Below are positions 1 to 8,878 of a DNA stretch of 64,000 nt, piece by piece; the stretch's first letter is position 1; each line of letters starts with the position of its first letter. This DNA comes from Streptococcus suis (GTDB lineage: Bacteria > Bacillota > Bacilli > Lactobacillales > Streptococcaceae), in NCBI RefSeq assembly GCF_016775005.1, contig NZ_JAEUXI010000003.1, positions 230,340 through 294,339 of the forward strand, in the 5' to 3' direction. Both the position numbers and the translations under genes were made by a program. Under the pieces are notes generated by a model. It saw nothing but the letters and a program-made list of their open reading frames with translations. It was not told where the DNA came from and did not search any database.

Positions 1-101
1 AAGGTGAAGACAGCGTAGCAGCAGTTGAAGCTGAATTGGCAGCTGAGCCAGCATCTACAGAATCAATCGAAGAATTGGTTGAAGTTGTAGAAGGTAAATA
101 A
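1..101 (+). CDS. rpsB: 30S ribosomal protein S2, C-terminal end (partial)
   Basis: Only the last 32 codons are inside the window; the first whole codon begins at base 3 and the TAA is at 99-101. The residues form an acidic, Ala/Glu/Val-rich tail ending VVEGK, as seen at the C-terminus of streptococcal S2. The assignment rests mainly on position, because rpsB directly precedes tsf in most Firmicutes. S2 binds the 30S head-body junction. The body of the protein lies left of the window. Confidence 0.85.
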   Translation, partial: GEDSVAAVEAELAAEPASTESIEELVEVVEGK

Positions 102-286
102 TCTAAGTAACGAGGACGTTAAGAAAAGCGTTAGATTTTAGAAAATGGACGTAGCAGTTTGAGAACTGCAAGGAGATTTGTCTAAATCCTAGCTTTTTAG
201 TCCGAGTACAATTAAGTAACGAAGGCGATTTAAAATCTATAGGATTTTAGCTCGTGTACAATTCCAAACATCAAAAAAACAATCCT
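102..286. other. rpsB-tsf spacer with imperfect direct repeats
   Basis: There is no coding gene here. A 14-bp motif, AAGTAACGARGRCG, occurs at 105-118 and again at 214-227, each followed within about 30 bp by a GATTTTAG-type segment. The segment near 241-254 (AGGATTTTAGCTCG) recurs at 40327 and 40615 in the repeat cassettes described there, so this spacer seems to hold degenerate pieces of dispersed intergenic repeats. No function is evident. Confidence 0.5.
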
Positions 287-314
287 AGAGGGGCAGGGCT
301 GAGCCCGCTCCTCT
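287..314 (+). terminator. GC-rich hairpin between rpsB and tsf (attenuator-like)
   Basis: AGAGGGGC and an inner GGGC pair with GCCC and GCTCCTCT with one bulge and one mismatch, giving a strong stem with a short loop. It is followed by ATTTTAT, which is only a weak U-tract, so partial termination is more likely than a full stop. It lies 30 bp before the tsf start and could set the S2:EF-Ts ratio. Confidence 0.55.
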
Positions 315-344
315 ATTTTATAAATACAAACAAGGAGAATAGAC

Positions 345-1385
345 ATGGCAGAAATTACAGCAGCTCTCGTTAAAGAATTGCGTGAAAAATCAGGTGCTGG
401 CGTTATGGACGCGAAAAAAGCATTGGTTGAAGTAGAAGGCGATATCGAAAAAGCGATCGAATTGCTTCGCGAAAAAGGTATGGCTAAGGCAGCTAAGAAA
501 GCTGATCGTGTAGCAGCTGAAGGTTTGACTGGTGTTTACGTTGATGGTAACGTAGCAGCAGTTGTTGAAGTGAACGCTGAAACAGACTTCGTTGCGAAAA
601 ACGCTCAATTCGTTGAATTGGTAAACACTACTGCTAAAGTAATTGCAGAAGGTAAACCAGCTGACAACGAAGCAGCTCTTAAATTGGTTATGCCTTCAGG
701 TGAAACGCTTGAAGAAGCATACGTAAACGCAACTGCAACAATCGGTGAGAAAATCTCATTCCGTCGCTTTGCTTTGGTTGAAAAAACAGATGCTCAAGCA
801 TTCGGTGCATACCAACACAATGGCGGCCGTATCGGTGTTATCTCAGTTATCGACGGTGGAGATGAGACTCTTGCAAAACAAATCTCAATGCACATCGCTG
901 CGATGAAACCAACTGTTCTTTCTTACACTGAATTGGATGAGCAATTCGTTAAAGATGAGTTGGCACAAATCAACCACAAAATCGAACAAGACAACGAAAG
1001 CCGTGCAATGGTTGACAAACCAGCATTGCCACTCTTGCAATATGGTTCAAAAGCTCAATTGACTGACGAAGTGATTGCAGCAGCTGAAGAAGCTATCAAA
1101 GCTGAATTGGCAGCTGAAGGCAAACCAGAAAAAATCTGGGACAAAATCATCCCAGGTAAAATGGACCGCTTCATGCTTGACAACACTCAAGTTGACCAAG
1201 CTTACACACTTCTTGCACAAGTTTACATCATGGACGACAGCAAAACAGTTGAAGCTTACTTGAACTCAGTGAACGCTTCAGTTGTAGAATTTGCTCGTTT
1301 CGAAGTGGGTGAAGGTATCGAGAAAGCTTCAAACGACTTTGAAGCAGAAGTTGCAGCGACTATGGCAGCAGCTCTTGGTAAATAA
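345..1385 (+). CDS. tsf: Elongation factor Ts
   Basis: EF-Ts is the nucleotide exchange factor that releases GDP from EF-Tu in the cytoplasm. The 346-aa product begins [20 protein letters not shown], the typical N-terminal UBA-like region, and contains the EF-Tu contact motif TDFVAKN near residues 80-86. The length matches streptococcal EF-Ts. A clear AAGGAG ribosome-binding site sits 7 nt before the ATG. It follows rpsB across a 243-bp spacer with a hairpin, and is followed by its own terminator at 1397. Confidence 0.98.
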   Translation: MAEITAALVKELREKSGAGVMDAKKALVEVEGDIEKAIELLREKGMAKAAKKADRVAAEGLTGVYVDGNVAAVVEVNAETDFVAKNAQFVELVNTTAKVIAEGKPADNEAALKLVMPSGETLEEAYVNATATIGEKISFRRFALVEKTDAQAFGAYQHNGGRIGVISVIDGGDETLAKQISMHIAAMKPTVLSYTELDEQFVKDELAQINHKIEQDNESRAMVDKPALPLLQYGSKAQLTDEVIAAAEEAIKAELAAEGKPEKIWDKIIPGKMDRFMLDNTQVDQAYTLLAQVYIMDDSKTVEAYLNSVNASVVEFARFEVGEGIEKASNDFEAEVAATMAAALGK

Positions 1386-1396
1386 TCATATATAGC

Positions 1397-1422
1397 AGAA
1401 CTTCCGAAAGGGAGTTCTTTTT
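1397..1422 (+). terminator. Terminator of tsf
   Basis: AGAACTTCC, a GAAA tetraloop, GGGAGTTCT, then a five-T run. This is a 9-bp stem with one G-U pair, directly after the tsf stop codon. Confidence 0.9.
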
Positions 1423-1506
1423 GTAAAATCGGTCTTAGGGCGGATGTGGGATGTGCTTGATTCAGTTATACTAATATCAATCCTAAATATTTTTCATAAT
1501 CTCCTT

Positions 1507-1538
1507 AAAAAGCACCGGCCACAAGGCCGGTGCTTTTT
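1507..1538. terminator. Bidirectional terminator between tsf and the thioredoxin-like gene
   Basis: A 10-bp perfect GC-rich stem (AGCACCGGCC / GGCCGGTGCT, loop ACAA) is flanked by A5 on the left and T5 on the right, so it can terminate on both strands. It mainly serves the minus-strand gene that ends at 1551. Confidence 0.92.
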
Positions 1539-1550
1539 GTCTGTTATGCA

Positions 1551-1889
1551 TTAGTCTTGAATAAAAGCCACAATTTCTTCTTCGGTCATGCTGGAGTCGC
1601 AGCGGACTTGAACCCCAGTTGGTTTAGCGACCAAGAGGCCTGGGACGTTAGGAACTTGGTAGTGGTCGCGAAGTGCTTGGAGTTGAGGGTTGACTTGGCT
1701 GGAGTCGAGGAAGTGGACGGTCACTTGCTTGTCTTGGGCGACCTTATGGAGTTTTGGCGCAAAGCGGTTGCAGTAAGGGCAGGTTGCTCGTCCGATGAAG
1801 AGAACAGCCCCCTCTTGAGCAGTTAGGAGACTCTGTGCCTGCTCCACGGTCACACTTGTAAAGTCTTGAATATAGTCTTGAAAGTTCAT
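1551..1889 (-). CDS. Thioredoxin-like protein with CPYC motif
   Basis: A 112-aa cytoplasmic protein with one thioredoxin fold. Residues 37-40 are CPYC, a glutaredoxin-type dithiol site, preceded by the beta-strand AVLFIGRAT. VPNVPGLLV near residues 74-82 supplies the cis-proline. It resembles the small thioredoxin-like family annotated in lactic acid bacteria as bacteriocin transport accessory protein, but no bacteriocin genes are nearby, so a general thiol-disulfide role is more likely. There is no signal peptide. No ribosome-binding site precedes the ATG, and a TATATC hexamer ends 7 nt before it, so the mRNA may be leaderless (weak case). Confidence 0.8.
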   Translation of the reverse strand: MNFQDYIQDFTSVTVEQAQSLLTAQEGAVLFIGRATCPYCNRFAPKLHKVAQDKQVTVHFLDSSQVNPQLQALRDHYQVPNVPGLLVAKPTGVQVRCDSSMTEEEIVAFIQD

Positions 1890-1902
1890 GGTATAAGATA
1901 TA

Positions 1903-2098
1903 AAGGGCGTCCAGCGGACACAGACAAAATAGGAAACAGAACGACGACTAGTTCTCGTTTATCTTTTTGGCCCAGTCCGTAGCCCGTATTCAGATCAACC
2001 AAATACGGAAGCCCTAGTCCTTTCTATTTTTTTCTTTTATTATAGAAAAAAACAAAGCAGATTTCAAAATTCTGCTACGGATGAGGCTGGGCTTTTGC
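1903..2098. other. Spacer between divergent genes, nothing coding seen
   Basis: This spacer separates the minus-strand thioredoxin-like gene from ctsR. A small inverted repeat (CCGTATT / AATACGG) lies near 1987-2012, followed by a pyrimidine-rich stretch. I see no gene and no recognisable RNA family. Confidence 0.4.
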
Positions 2099-2147
2099 TT
2101 TCAAAATTTGTTATTTTAGGGTATAATAATGGTCAAAGATAGTCAAA
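2099..2147 (+). promoter_or_regulatory. ctsR promoter with CtsR operator
   Basis: A TATAAT -10 box is at 2122-2127 with a weak TTTCAA -35 box 17 bp upstream. The operator GGTCAAAGATAGTCAAA at 2131-2147 matches the known CtsR heptad direct repeat (A/G)GTCAAA-NAN-(A/G)GTCAAA without mismatch. It overlaps the expected transcription start, so CtsR would block initiation and autoregulate ctsR-clpC, with release on heat or protein stress. Confidence 0.93.
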
Positions 2148-2162
2148 GAAAGAGGCGATACT

Positions 2163-2621
2163 ATGGCGATGAAAAATACATCGGATTATATCGAAGAGCA
2201 TATCAAAGCCATCTTGGAACAGGTCAATGTGGCAGAGTTGCGCCGGAGTGAATTGGCCAGTCGGTTTGAAGTGGTGCCAAGTCAGATTAACTACGTGATA
2301 AAAACCCGTTTTACAGCCAGCCGTGGTTATATTGTGGAAAGCAAGCGTGGTGGCGGTGGCTATATTCGCATTGGTCGGATTACCTTTTCGGATAAGCACG
2401 AACTGGTCCATGATTTGTTAAACAATATGGGGGAGCAGTTGTCTGCGACGGTCTATTCCGATATATTGCAGTTGCTGTTTGATGAGGGTTTGATGACAGA
2501 GCGAGAGGGCAACCTCTTTTTGGCTACTGGGTCAGATGATGTTTTGGGGCGAGATGCAGACGGTATTCGGGCGCGGATGATGCGTCAGGTATTGCGCCGC
2601 TTAGATAGGAAAGAGGATTAA
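2163..2621 (+). CDS. ctsR: Transcriptional repressor CtsR
   Basis: CtsR represses class III heat-shock genes (clp, and groE/dnaK in streptococci) and loses DNA binding on heating. The 152-aa protein has the N-terminal winged helix (ELRRSELASRFEVVPSQINY, then the wing KRGGGGYIRIGRI with its Gly-rich turn) and the C-terminal dimer/McsB-binding helices. The start follows an AAAGAGG site. It is transcriptionally and translationally coupled to clpC: its TAA touches the clpC ATG. The operator upstream shows autoregulation. No mcsA or mcsB gene lies between ctsR and clpC, as is usual for streptococci. Confidence 0.97.
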   Translation: MAMKNTSDYIEEHIKAILEQVNVAELRRSELASRFEVVPSQINYVIKTRFTASRGYIVESKRGGGGYIRIGRITFSDKHELVHDLLNNMGEQLSATVYSDILQLLFDEGLMTEREGNLFLATGSDDVLGRDADGIRARMMRQVLRRLDRKED

Positions 2622-5078
2622 ATGGGAAAAAAGATTTCAAAAGGTTTACAAGGAGTATTTGAAGATGCTCAGTTGATTGCCCAACGTTACCGGAGCGAGT
2701 ATTTGGAGACTTGGCACTTATTGCTGGCTTTTGTGATCAATCCAGATACGATTGCAGGCTCTGTTTTGGCAGAATATCCTGCTTCTATCTCTGATTATGA
2801 GCAAGCCACTTTTGTGGTGACAGAAAAAGTCTATCAAGAAGAGTTGGAGAGGTTTGATTTTCTGCCGTCTTCCAGCCGCATGGTCGAGGTCAATATTCTA
2901 GCGGAAAAAATTGCAGAGATTGTCAAGGCAAAGGAACTAGGGACAGAGCATCTGTTTATGGCCATTCTCTTGGACAAGCGCTCGATTGCATCGCAAATCT
3001 TGGACAGGGTTGGTTTTCATTTTGAAGATAGTGGTGATAAGACCCGCTTTATTGATTTACGGAAAAATTTGGAAGGTAAGGCAGGTTTTACCAAGGACCA
3101 TCTCAAAGCCATCCGGAGTATCTTGAAGGGCGGAAAACCCAAGCAAGCCAATGTTGGAAACATGATGGGCATGCCTCAGCCACAAAGTGGTGGACTGGAA
3201 GATTATACCCGGGATTTGACGCTCTTGGCTCGTTCTGGTCAATTGGAACCTGTGATTGGTCGAGATGACGAAATTGCTCGTATGGTCCAGATTCTCTCAC
3301 GAAAAACCAAGAACAATCCAGTCTTGGTTGGGGATGCGGGTGTCGGAAAAACTGCGCTAGCTTTGGGCTTGGCCCAGCGAATTGCCGATGGTCAAGTGCC
3401 AGCCAGCCTTGTCAATATGCGGGTTCTTGAGCTGGATTTGATGAATGTGATTGCTGGAACCCGTTTTCGTGGGGATTTTGAGGAGCGGATGAACAATATC
3501 ATCAATGATATCGAAGAAGATGGTCAGGTGATTTTGTTTATCGACGAGCTGCACACGATTATGGGGTCTGGTTCAGGGATTGATTCGACTTTGGATGCGG
3601 CCAATATCCTTAAGCCTGCCCTGTCTCGTGGGACTTTGCGGACAGTAGGGGCAACGACTCAGGATGAGTACCAAAAGCATATTGAAAAAGATGCGGCCTT
3701 GGTGCGTCGTTTTGCAAAGGTTTTGATTGAAGAGCCGAGTGTGGAAGACAGTATCAAGATTTTAGAGGGGTTGAAATCCTCCTATGAAGCTCATCACAAG
3801 GTCTCGATTTCAGATCAGGCTTTGGCAACAGCGGTGCGGTATGCCAAGCGGTATTTGACCAGTAAAAACCTGCCAGATTCGGCCATTGACTTGTTAGATG
3901 AAGCCTCTGCCAAGGTGCAAAATCGTGCCAAGGGTCAAGCGCCAGAAGGTGATCTGACCGCCCTGGATCAGGCGCTGATGGCTGGAAAATATAAGAAGGT
4001 CAGCCAACTGATGGTCAAGGCGCAGGTTGCTCAGGAGGAGGGCAACCAGTATCAGCTAGAAGTGACGGAAGAAGATATTTTATCTACTCTGAGTGTCCTA
4101 TCAGGGATCCCTGTGTCTAAATTGAGTCGTTCGGACGCCAAGAAATACCTCCATCTGGAAGAGGAGTTGCACAAGCGTGTGATTGGACAGGATGAGGCGA
4201 TTTCTGCCATCAGTCGTGCCATTCGCCGTAATCAGTCAGGTATTCGGACAGGACGCAGACCGATTGGCTCCTTCATGTTCTTGGGTCCAACTGGTGTCGG
4301 TAAGACAGAGTTGGCCAAGGCTTTGGCAGAAGTTCTCTTTGATGATGAATCGGCTCTTATTCGTTTTGACATGAGTGAGTACATGGAGAAATTTGCGGCT
4401 AGTCGCCTAAATGGAGCGCCTCCTGGTTATGTTGGCTATGAAGAAGGTGGCGAGCTGACAGAGAAAGTTCGTAATAAACCCTATTCTGTTCTGCTCTTTG
4501 ATGAGGTAGAAAAAGCCCATCCAGATATTTTTAACGTGCTTTTGCAGGTCTTGGATGATGGTGTCTTGACCGATAGCAAGGGTCGCAAGGTTGATTTCTC
4601 CAACACGGTGATTATTATGACTTCTAACTTAGGAGCAACCGCTCTTCGTGATGATAAGACCGTTGGGTTTGGAGCAGTTGATTTGTCCAAGGACCACAAG
4701 GAAGTGGAAAAACGGATCTTCGAAGAGTTGAAAAAGGCTTATCGCCCTGAATTTATCAACCGTATTGATGAAAAAGTAGTCTTCCACAGTTTGACAGAGT
4801 CGGATATGTTGGATGTTGTCAAAGTGATGGTGAAGCCATTGATTGCGGTTGCCGCGAGCAAGGGAATCCTTCTGAAACTCCAACCATCAGCTCTTAAATT
4901 GCTGGCCAAGGAAGGCTATGATCCAGAAATGGGTGCCCGTCCACTCCGTCGTTTGCTCCAAACAAAATTGGAAGATCCGATGGCGGAAATGCTCTTGCGC
5001 GAAGATGTTGGTGCAGGTATGACCCTGAAAGTGGGTGTCAAGGCCAACCAGCTCAAGTTTGAGAGTGTGAACGAATAG
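2622..5078 (+). CDS. clpC: ATP-dependent Clp protease ATP-binding subunit ClpC
   Basis: An HSP100 unfoldase that threads damaged proteins into ClpP. The 818-aa protein has a Clp N-domain (about 1-145), AAA-1 with Walker A GDAGVGKT at 237-244, a middle region, and AAA-2 with Walker A GPTGVGKT at 555-562 and DEVEKAH. A VGFG tetrapeptide after the AAA-2 core fits the ClpP-docking loop, so this is a proteolytic ClpC rather than ClpB. Its ATG follows the ctsR stop with no gap, and the ribosome-binding site (AAAGAGGA) is inside ctsR. Expression should follow the CtsR operator upstream. A terminator follows at 5086. Confidence 0.97.
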   Translation: MGKKISKGLQGVFEDAQLIAQRYRSEYLETWHLLLAFVINPDTIAGSVLAEYPASISDYEQATFVVTEKVYQEELERFDFLPSSSRMVEVNILAEKIAEIVKAKELGTEHLFMAILLDKRSIASQILDRVGFHFEDSGDKTRFIDLRKNLEGKAGFTKDHLKAIRSILKGGKPKQANVGNMMGMPQPQSGGLEDYTRDLTLLARSGQLEPVIGRDDEIARMVQILSRKTKNNPVLVGDAGVGKTALALGLAQRIADGQVPASLVNMRVLELDLMNVIAGTRFRGDFEERMNNIINDIEEDGQVILFIDELHTIMGSGSGIDSTLDAANILKPALSRGTLRTVGATTQDEYQKHIEKDAALVRRFAKVLIEEPSVEDSIKILEGLKSSYEAHHKVSISDQALATAVRYAKRYLTSKNLPDSAIDLLDEASAKVQNRAKGQAPEGDLTALDQALMAGKYKKVSQLMVKAQVAQEEGNQYQLEVTEEDILSTLSVLSGIPVSKLSRSDAKKYLHLEEELHKRVIGQDEAISAISRAIRRNQSGIRTGRRPIGSFMFLGPTGVGKTELAKALAEVLFDDESALIRFDMSEYMEKFAASRLNGAPPGYVGYEEGGELTEKVRNKPYSVLLFDEVEKAHPDIFNVLLQVLDDGVLTDSKGRKVDFSNTVIIMTSNLGATALRDDKTVGFGAVDLSKDHKEVEKRIFEELKKAYRPEFINRIDEKVVFHSLTESDMLDVVKVMVKPLIAVAASKGILLKLQPSALKLLAKEGYDPEMGARPLRRLLQTKLEDPMAEMLLREDVGAGMTLKVGVKANQLKFESVNE

Positions 5079-5085
5079 ACTCGAG

Positions 5086-5111
5086 AGAAACAGGGAAACC
5101 TGTTTCTTTTT
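5086..5111 (+). terminator. Terminator of ctsR-clpC
   Basis: AGAAACAGG, loop GAAA, CCTGTTTCT, followed by a T-run: a perfect 9-bp stem just after the clpC stop. Confidence 0.93.
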
Positions 5112-5145
5112 ACTACACCTTTTTATAAAAAATAATAAATAGGTC

Positions 5146-5174
5146 TTGACTGGTTATGGAAAAAGGGGTATGAT
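5146..5174 (+). promoter_or_regulatory. Promoter of nadR-pnuC-nrtR
   Basis: TTGACT at 5146-5151, a 17-bp spacer, and TATGAT at 5169-5174 form a near-consensus vegetative promoter. The very A-rich tract between it and the nadR ATG at 5207 would be the natural place for a regulator such as NrtR to bind, but I cannot name an operator from the sequence. Confidence 0.85.
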
Positions 5175-5206
5175 AGAAAATATAAAAAAATATAAAAAGG
5201 TTATCT

Positions 5207-6244
5207 ATGAAAAAAACAGTTGCAGTTATCTTTGGGACTTTTGCGCCAATGCACAAGGGGCACATTGACTTGATTCAGCGTGCCAAACGAGAAAATGACC
5301 GAGCGGTGGTCATCGTTTCGGGCTATGATCAGGACCGTGGACATCAGATTGGTTTGGGCTTGCAGAAGCGCTTCCGCTATATCCGTGAAACCTTTAACGA
5401 CGAAGCCTTAGTTTCTGTTTTTAAGTTGGATGAGACTGGCATGCCGCCTTATCCAGAGGGTTGGACCCCTTGGTTAGAAGCCTTGGAGGCCTTGGTTTCT
5501 CCTCGGGAAGATGAGGATTTGGTCTTCTATGTTTCAGAAAAAGAGTATGCAGAGGAATTGCGGTCACGGGGCTATCTAGCTTCCTTTACGGAGAGAAATT
5601 TTGGGATTTCTGCGACACTGATTCGGGAAAATCCTGCCAAGTATTGGAATTCCATCGCCAAGCCCTTCCGACGTCACTTTTCTAAGAATGTCTTGGTGGT
5701 CGGCTCAGCTTCAAATGGAAAAACCACGCTAGTGCGAGATCTAGGCCGCTATTATTCCTGTCCCGTTTCGTTGGAATATGCCCGCTACTACCAGCAACGC
5801 TACAATGTCCGTGACGATGAGTTGACAGGAAAGGACTACAACTATCTCCTGACAGGCCAATACCGGCAAACCTCTGATTTGATTGATTCGGAGACCAACA
5901 GGGGATTGGTGATTGCAGATACCAACGCGACTGTCACAGAAGCCTACTACGACTACTACATCGGTGAAACTTCTAGTTCCTTCCACTCGCTTTGTGCGGA
6001 TACGGTGAAGAATGAAAAATGGGATTTGATTATCTTTGTCTTGCCGACGGGTTCTTATGTTGATGATGGTTTTCGGGATATGACCATGGCTGACGCTGAC
6101 ATTCGCAATGCCTTCACCGAGCATTTGAAGGATTTGGTTGCCAAAAACCATCCGCAAACCCAGTTGGCTTATATCGGTGGGGATTATGCAGAAAACTATG
6201 CCAAGGCCATTCAGTTGATCGATGGTATTTATCAGGAATATTAG
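5207..6244 (+). CDS. nadR: NadR: NMN adenylyltransferase / nicotinamide riboside kinase
   Basis: A bifunctional NAD-salvage enzyme: the C-terminal kinase phosphorylates nicotinamide riboside to NMN and the N-terminal domain adenylates NMN to NAD. The 345-aa protein starts directly with the nucleotidyltransferase core (GTFAPMHKGH, HxGH at 16-19; ISATLIREN later), so it lacks the N-terminal HTH repressor domain of enterobacterial NadR. The kinase P-loop GSASNGKT is at 166-173. It is the first gene of an operon with the transporter pnuC (9-nt gap) and nrtR, a compact ribosyl-nicotinamide uptake module. Missing de novo genes nearby fit dependence on salvage, but that is inference. Confidence 0.95.
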   Translation: MKKTVAVIFGTFAPMHKGHIDLIQRAKRENDRAVVIVSGYDQDRGHQIGLGLQKRFRYIRETFNDEALVSVFKLDETGMPPYPEGWTPWLEALEALVSPREDEDLVFYVSEKEYAEELRSRGYLASFTERNFGISATLIRENPAKYWNSIAKPFRRHFSKNVLVVGSASNGKTTLVRDLGRYYSCPVSLEYARYYQQRYNVRDDELTGKDYNYLLTGQYRQTSDLIDSETNRGLVIADTNATVTEAYYDYYIGETSSSFHSLCADTVKNEKWDLIIFVLPTGSYVDDGFRDMTMADADIRNAFTEHLKDLVAKNHPQTQLAYIGGDYAENYAKAIQLIDGIYQEY

Positions 6245-6253
6245 GAGGAAGAT

Positions 6254-7060
6254 ATGAATCAATTGCTTCAGCGTATCGAAGGGATGAAGACAGCTATGAC
6301 ACAGGTTCCAGAAAATATGGCTGCGATTGCAAGCAGGGCAAGGAAAATGGGGCTACTTGGGGTCTTGCAGGCGGTTGTTGCAGACCTGTTTTTAGGGCGG
6401 ACGCTCTTTCAATGGTCTTACTTACTGGTCCTGTCGAGTGTGCCTTTTGTCTTAGAGTTTACCAATGGTGCTGCCAATCATGACTGGGTTGGGCTTTTTA
6501 CCTCCTGGACGGGCATTGTCTGCGTGATTATGGTGGCAGAAGGTCGTGCAAGTAACTACTTTTTTGGTTTTCTGAATAGTGTGATTTACTTTGCCCTCTC
6601 CTATCAAAATATGTTTTATGGAGAAGTAATGACAGCCATCTTTTTCATTGTCATGCAGCCAGTTGGTCTTTATTTTTGGTTGACTGCCCGTGTTAATGGA
6701 GTGGCGGAAGAGGAGAAGACGGAGTTTGAGGCCCGTAAGTTGGACTTGAAGGGCTGGATCAAATGGCTGGGCTTCACTTTACTGGTTTGGGCAAGTTTTG
6801 GCTTGATTTATCAATCGGTTGGTTCGGCTCGTCCATTCCGTGACTCTATCACAGATGGGACCAACTGGACGGGTCAATTTTTGATGACCTATCTTTACCG
6901 TGAACAGTGGATTTTCTGGATTGCGACTAATCTATTTTCTATCTATCTCTGGTGGGGGACTTCTCTTCACATGCAAGCCATGTACTGGGTTTATGCCCTG
7001 AACAGTGCGGTCGGTTGGTACCAGTGGTCTAAGTCTATAAAAGAGGGGCAGGTGGCGTAG
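6254..7060 (+). CDS. pnuC: Nicotinamide riboside transporter PnuC
   Basis: A 268-aa integral membrane protein with about seven hydrophobic segments. It contains the Trp/Asn-rich family signature around NGTNWTGQFLMT-like residues (DGTNWTGQF) and a later IYLWWGTSL segment. PnuC carriers move nicotinamide riboside by facilitated diffusion, and trapping depends on phosphorylation by the NadR kinase encoded just upstream. The N-terminus carries about 35 extra soluble residues before the first helix. A strong AGGAGG site spans the nadR stop, giving coupled translation; nrtR begins one base after the pnuC stop. Confidence 0.94.
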   Translation: MNQLLQRIEGMKTAMTQVPENMAAIASRARKMGLLGVLQAVVADLFLGRTLFQWSYLLVLSSVPFVLEFTNGAANHDWVGLFTSWTGIVCVIMVAEGRASNYFFGFLNSVIYFALSYQNMFYGEVMTAIFFIVMQPVGLYFWLTARVNGVAEEEKTEFEARKLDLKGWIKWLGFTLLVWASFGLIYQSVGSARPFRDSITDGTNWTGQFLMTYLYREQWIFWIATNLFSIYLWWGTSLHMQAMYWVYALNSAVGWYQWSKSIKEGQVA

Positions 7061-7061
7061 G

Positions 7062-7835
7062 ATGGTTAGGCCAGAAGGTCTATCAGACAAGGAATATTAT
7101 GAAAAATATGGGACAGAAGAAGAATTTTTGGACTGGTACCAACAACAGGATTTGCCGCGTTTTGAAAAGCCTAGTGTAACGGCTGATATGGTGGTTTATA
7201 GTTTTGTCCAGGGTCGAATCAAGCTCCTCTTGATTCGGCGGGCTGCCCATCCTTGTCAACACAAACTCTCCTTGGTAGGTGGTTTTATTGCCAGAGGCGA
7301 GGATGCCTACCAGACCTGCCAGCGTGAGATAAAAAAAGAAGCAGGACTGGATTTGCCGCGGAATCACATCGAGCAGCTCTTGACGGTTTCCAATCCAGAA
7401 CGGGATCCGCGGGGCTGGATGATGACCATTGCACACTTGGTTTACCTGCCTAGTCAGGCCTTGGACTTGGTCAAGCCAGGTCCAGATGGACGGGAGCCGA
7501 TTGTGATTGATGTAGATTTTAAGACAGCGCAGTGCTTCTATGAGGGCCAGGTTTTGATGGCAGAGGATTTTGCCTTTGACCATTATGAGATTGTTATGAC
7601 CTCTATCCAGCGGATTCAGGGGCGAATGAAGTGGAATCCTACTTTTCTCAATCTCCTGCAGCAACCTTTTACCATCTATGCTGCGACGGACTTGGTCAAT
7701 CTGATTTCTCCTGACAAAAAAATACTCCACAACAATTTCCTTGCCAAATATGGAGATTTTGTGGAAGAAGTGGGGGAAGAGCGCCTGCCTAAGCGGAAGC
7801 CTAGAAAGACCTACCGTTTGAAAGAAAGTTCATAA
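7062..7835 (+). CDS. nrtR: NrtR-type Nudix-related regulator of NAD metabolism
   Basis: A 257-aa protein with an N-terminal Nudix fold and a C-terminal winged-helix region (about 165-257, ending in a basic KRKPRKTYRLK tail). NrtR proteins repress NAD salvage genes and sense ADP-ribose or related nucleotides. The Nudix box spans residues 74-96 (G74, E80, R88, E89, E93, G95), but position 92 is Lys where catalytic Nudix enzymes have Glu, as expected of a sensor that no longer hydrolyses. It is last in nadR-pnuC-nrtR, one base after pnuC, so it probably regulates its own operon. I recall an S. suis NrtR being described as a remnant regulator, so its actual regulatory power is uncertain. Confidence 0.87.
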   Translation: MVRPEGLSDKEYYEKYGTEEEFLDWYQQQDLPRFEKPSVTADMVVYSFVQGRIKLLLIRRAAHPCQHKLSLVGGFIARGEDAYQTCQREIKKEAGLDLPRNHIEQLLTVSNPERDPRGWMMTIAHLVYLPSQALDLVKPGPDGREPIVIDVDFKTAQCFYEGQVLMAEDFAFDHYEIVMTSIQRIQGRMKWNPTFLNLLQQPFTIYAATDLVNLISPDKKILHNNFLAKYGDFVEEVGEERLPKRKPRKTYRLKESS

Positions 7836-7842
7836 AACAAAG

Positions 7843-7868
7843 AAAACTCCAGCTGATACTGGAGTTTT
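7843..7868. terminator. Bidirectional terminator between nrtR and dusB
   Basis: AAAACTCCAG, loop CTGATA, CTGGAGTTTT: a perfect 10-bp stem with A-tract and T-tract arms, placed between convergent genes. Confidence 0.93.
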
Positions 7869-7873
7869 TAATA

Positions 7874-8878
7874 TTATTTAGCAATCCGTTCTTGATAGGC
7901 TTCTCTGGCTTGGTCAAAGAGTTCTTGGACCTGCTCAATGGTTTCTGCCTTGGCAACGGCGCCACGGATCTTGGCAGCACCTGCTGAGCCACGGAGATAG
8001 TGGGGAGCAAGGCCACGGAATTCGCGGACGGCAACGGACTCACCTTTGAGATTGGTCAATCGGGTCAGGTGGTCGAAGGCGACATTGAGTTTATCATCGA
8101 AGGAGAGGTCGGGCAGGACTTCTCCTGTTTCAAGATAGTGGTTGATTTGGTTGAAGATGTAAGGATTGCCCATGGCAGTCCGTCCGACCATGACGGCATC
8201 GGCACCGACTTCCTCGATTCGTTGACGGGCATCTTCTACATTACGGATGTCGCCGTTTGCGATGAAGGGAATCTTGGTCAGGCTGCCAGCTACCTTGGTC
8301 AAGGTTTCCAGGTCAACCGTTCCTGTGTACATCTGCTCACGGGTCCGTCCGTGCATGGCCAGGGCAGCCACTCCGCCACTTTCTGCGGCCAGGGCATTTT
8401 CGACCGCTAGGTCGGTATTGTTCCAACCGGTCCGCATCTTAACGGTCAAGGGAATATCGAGTACCGAGGTCACTTCCTTGATGATGTGGTAAATCTTGTC
8501 GGGGTCCTTGAGCCACTTGGCACCGGCCTCATTCTTGATGACCTTGTTGACAGGGCAACCCATGTTGATGTCCACGATGTTGGCCTTGGTGTTCTTCTGG
8601 ATGAAGTCGGCAGCTCGTTTCAGTCCTTCTGCATCGCCACCGAAAAGCTGGATAGACATGGGGTATTCGTTGTCGTCAATATGGAGCATATGGAGGGTCT
8701 TCTCGTTGTTGTAGAGAAGGCCTTTTTCAGAAATCATTTCCATAACGACCAGGCCTGCGCCCATTTCCTTGGCAATGGTGCGGAAGGCCGAGTTGGTCAC
8801 GCCAGCCATTGGGGCCAGTACGCAGCGATTGGGGATTTCCACATCACCAATCATGAAAGGGGTGTTGAGATTAGCCAT
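7874..8878 (-). CDS. dusB: tRNA-dihydrouridine synthase (DusB type)
   Basis: An FMN- and NADPH-dependent enzyme that reduces specific uridines of tRNA. The 334-aa protein shows [12 protein letters not shown] near the N-terminus, the catalytic Cys in [15 protein letters not shown] and the flavin-binding IANGDI and [10 protein letters not shown] motifs of a TIM-barrel Dus. I start it at the ATG at 8878 (MANLNTPF) because a GGAGGA site lies 8 nt upstream; an open frame extends 30 bases further without a ribosome-binding site. The start overlaps the hslO stop by 8 bp, so the two are co-transcribed and coupled, a common dus-hslO pairing in streptococci. Confidence 0.95.
   Translation of the reverse strand: MANLNTPFMIGDVEIPNRCVLAPMAGVTNSAFRTIAKEMGAGLVVMEMISEKGLLYNNEKTLHMLHIDDNEYPMSIQLFGGDAEGLKRAADFIQKNTKANIVDINMGCPVNKVIKNEAGAKWLKDPDKIYHIIKEVTSVLDIPLTVKMRTGWNNTDLAVENALAAESGGVAALAMHGRTREQMYTGTVDLETLTKVAGSLTKIPFIANGDIRNVEDARQRIEEVGADAVMVGRTAMGNPYIFNQINHYLETGEVLPDLSFDDKLNVAFDHLTRLTNLKGESVAVREFRGLAPHYLRGSAGAAKIRGAVAKAETIEQVQELFDQAREAYQERIAK

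Noticed and set aside
5741..6262. 173-codon open frame antisense to nadR
   Set aside because: It overlaps a conserved enzyme on the other strand and shows no domain.
7083..7730. 215-codon open frame antisense to nrtR
   Set aside because: It lies fully opposite a well supported gene and the product has no recognisable domain or plausible start.
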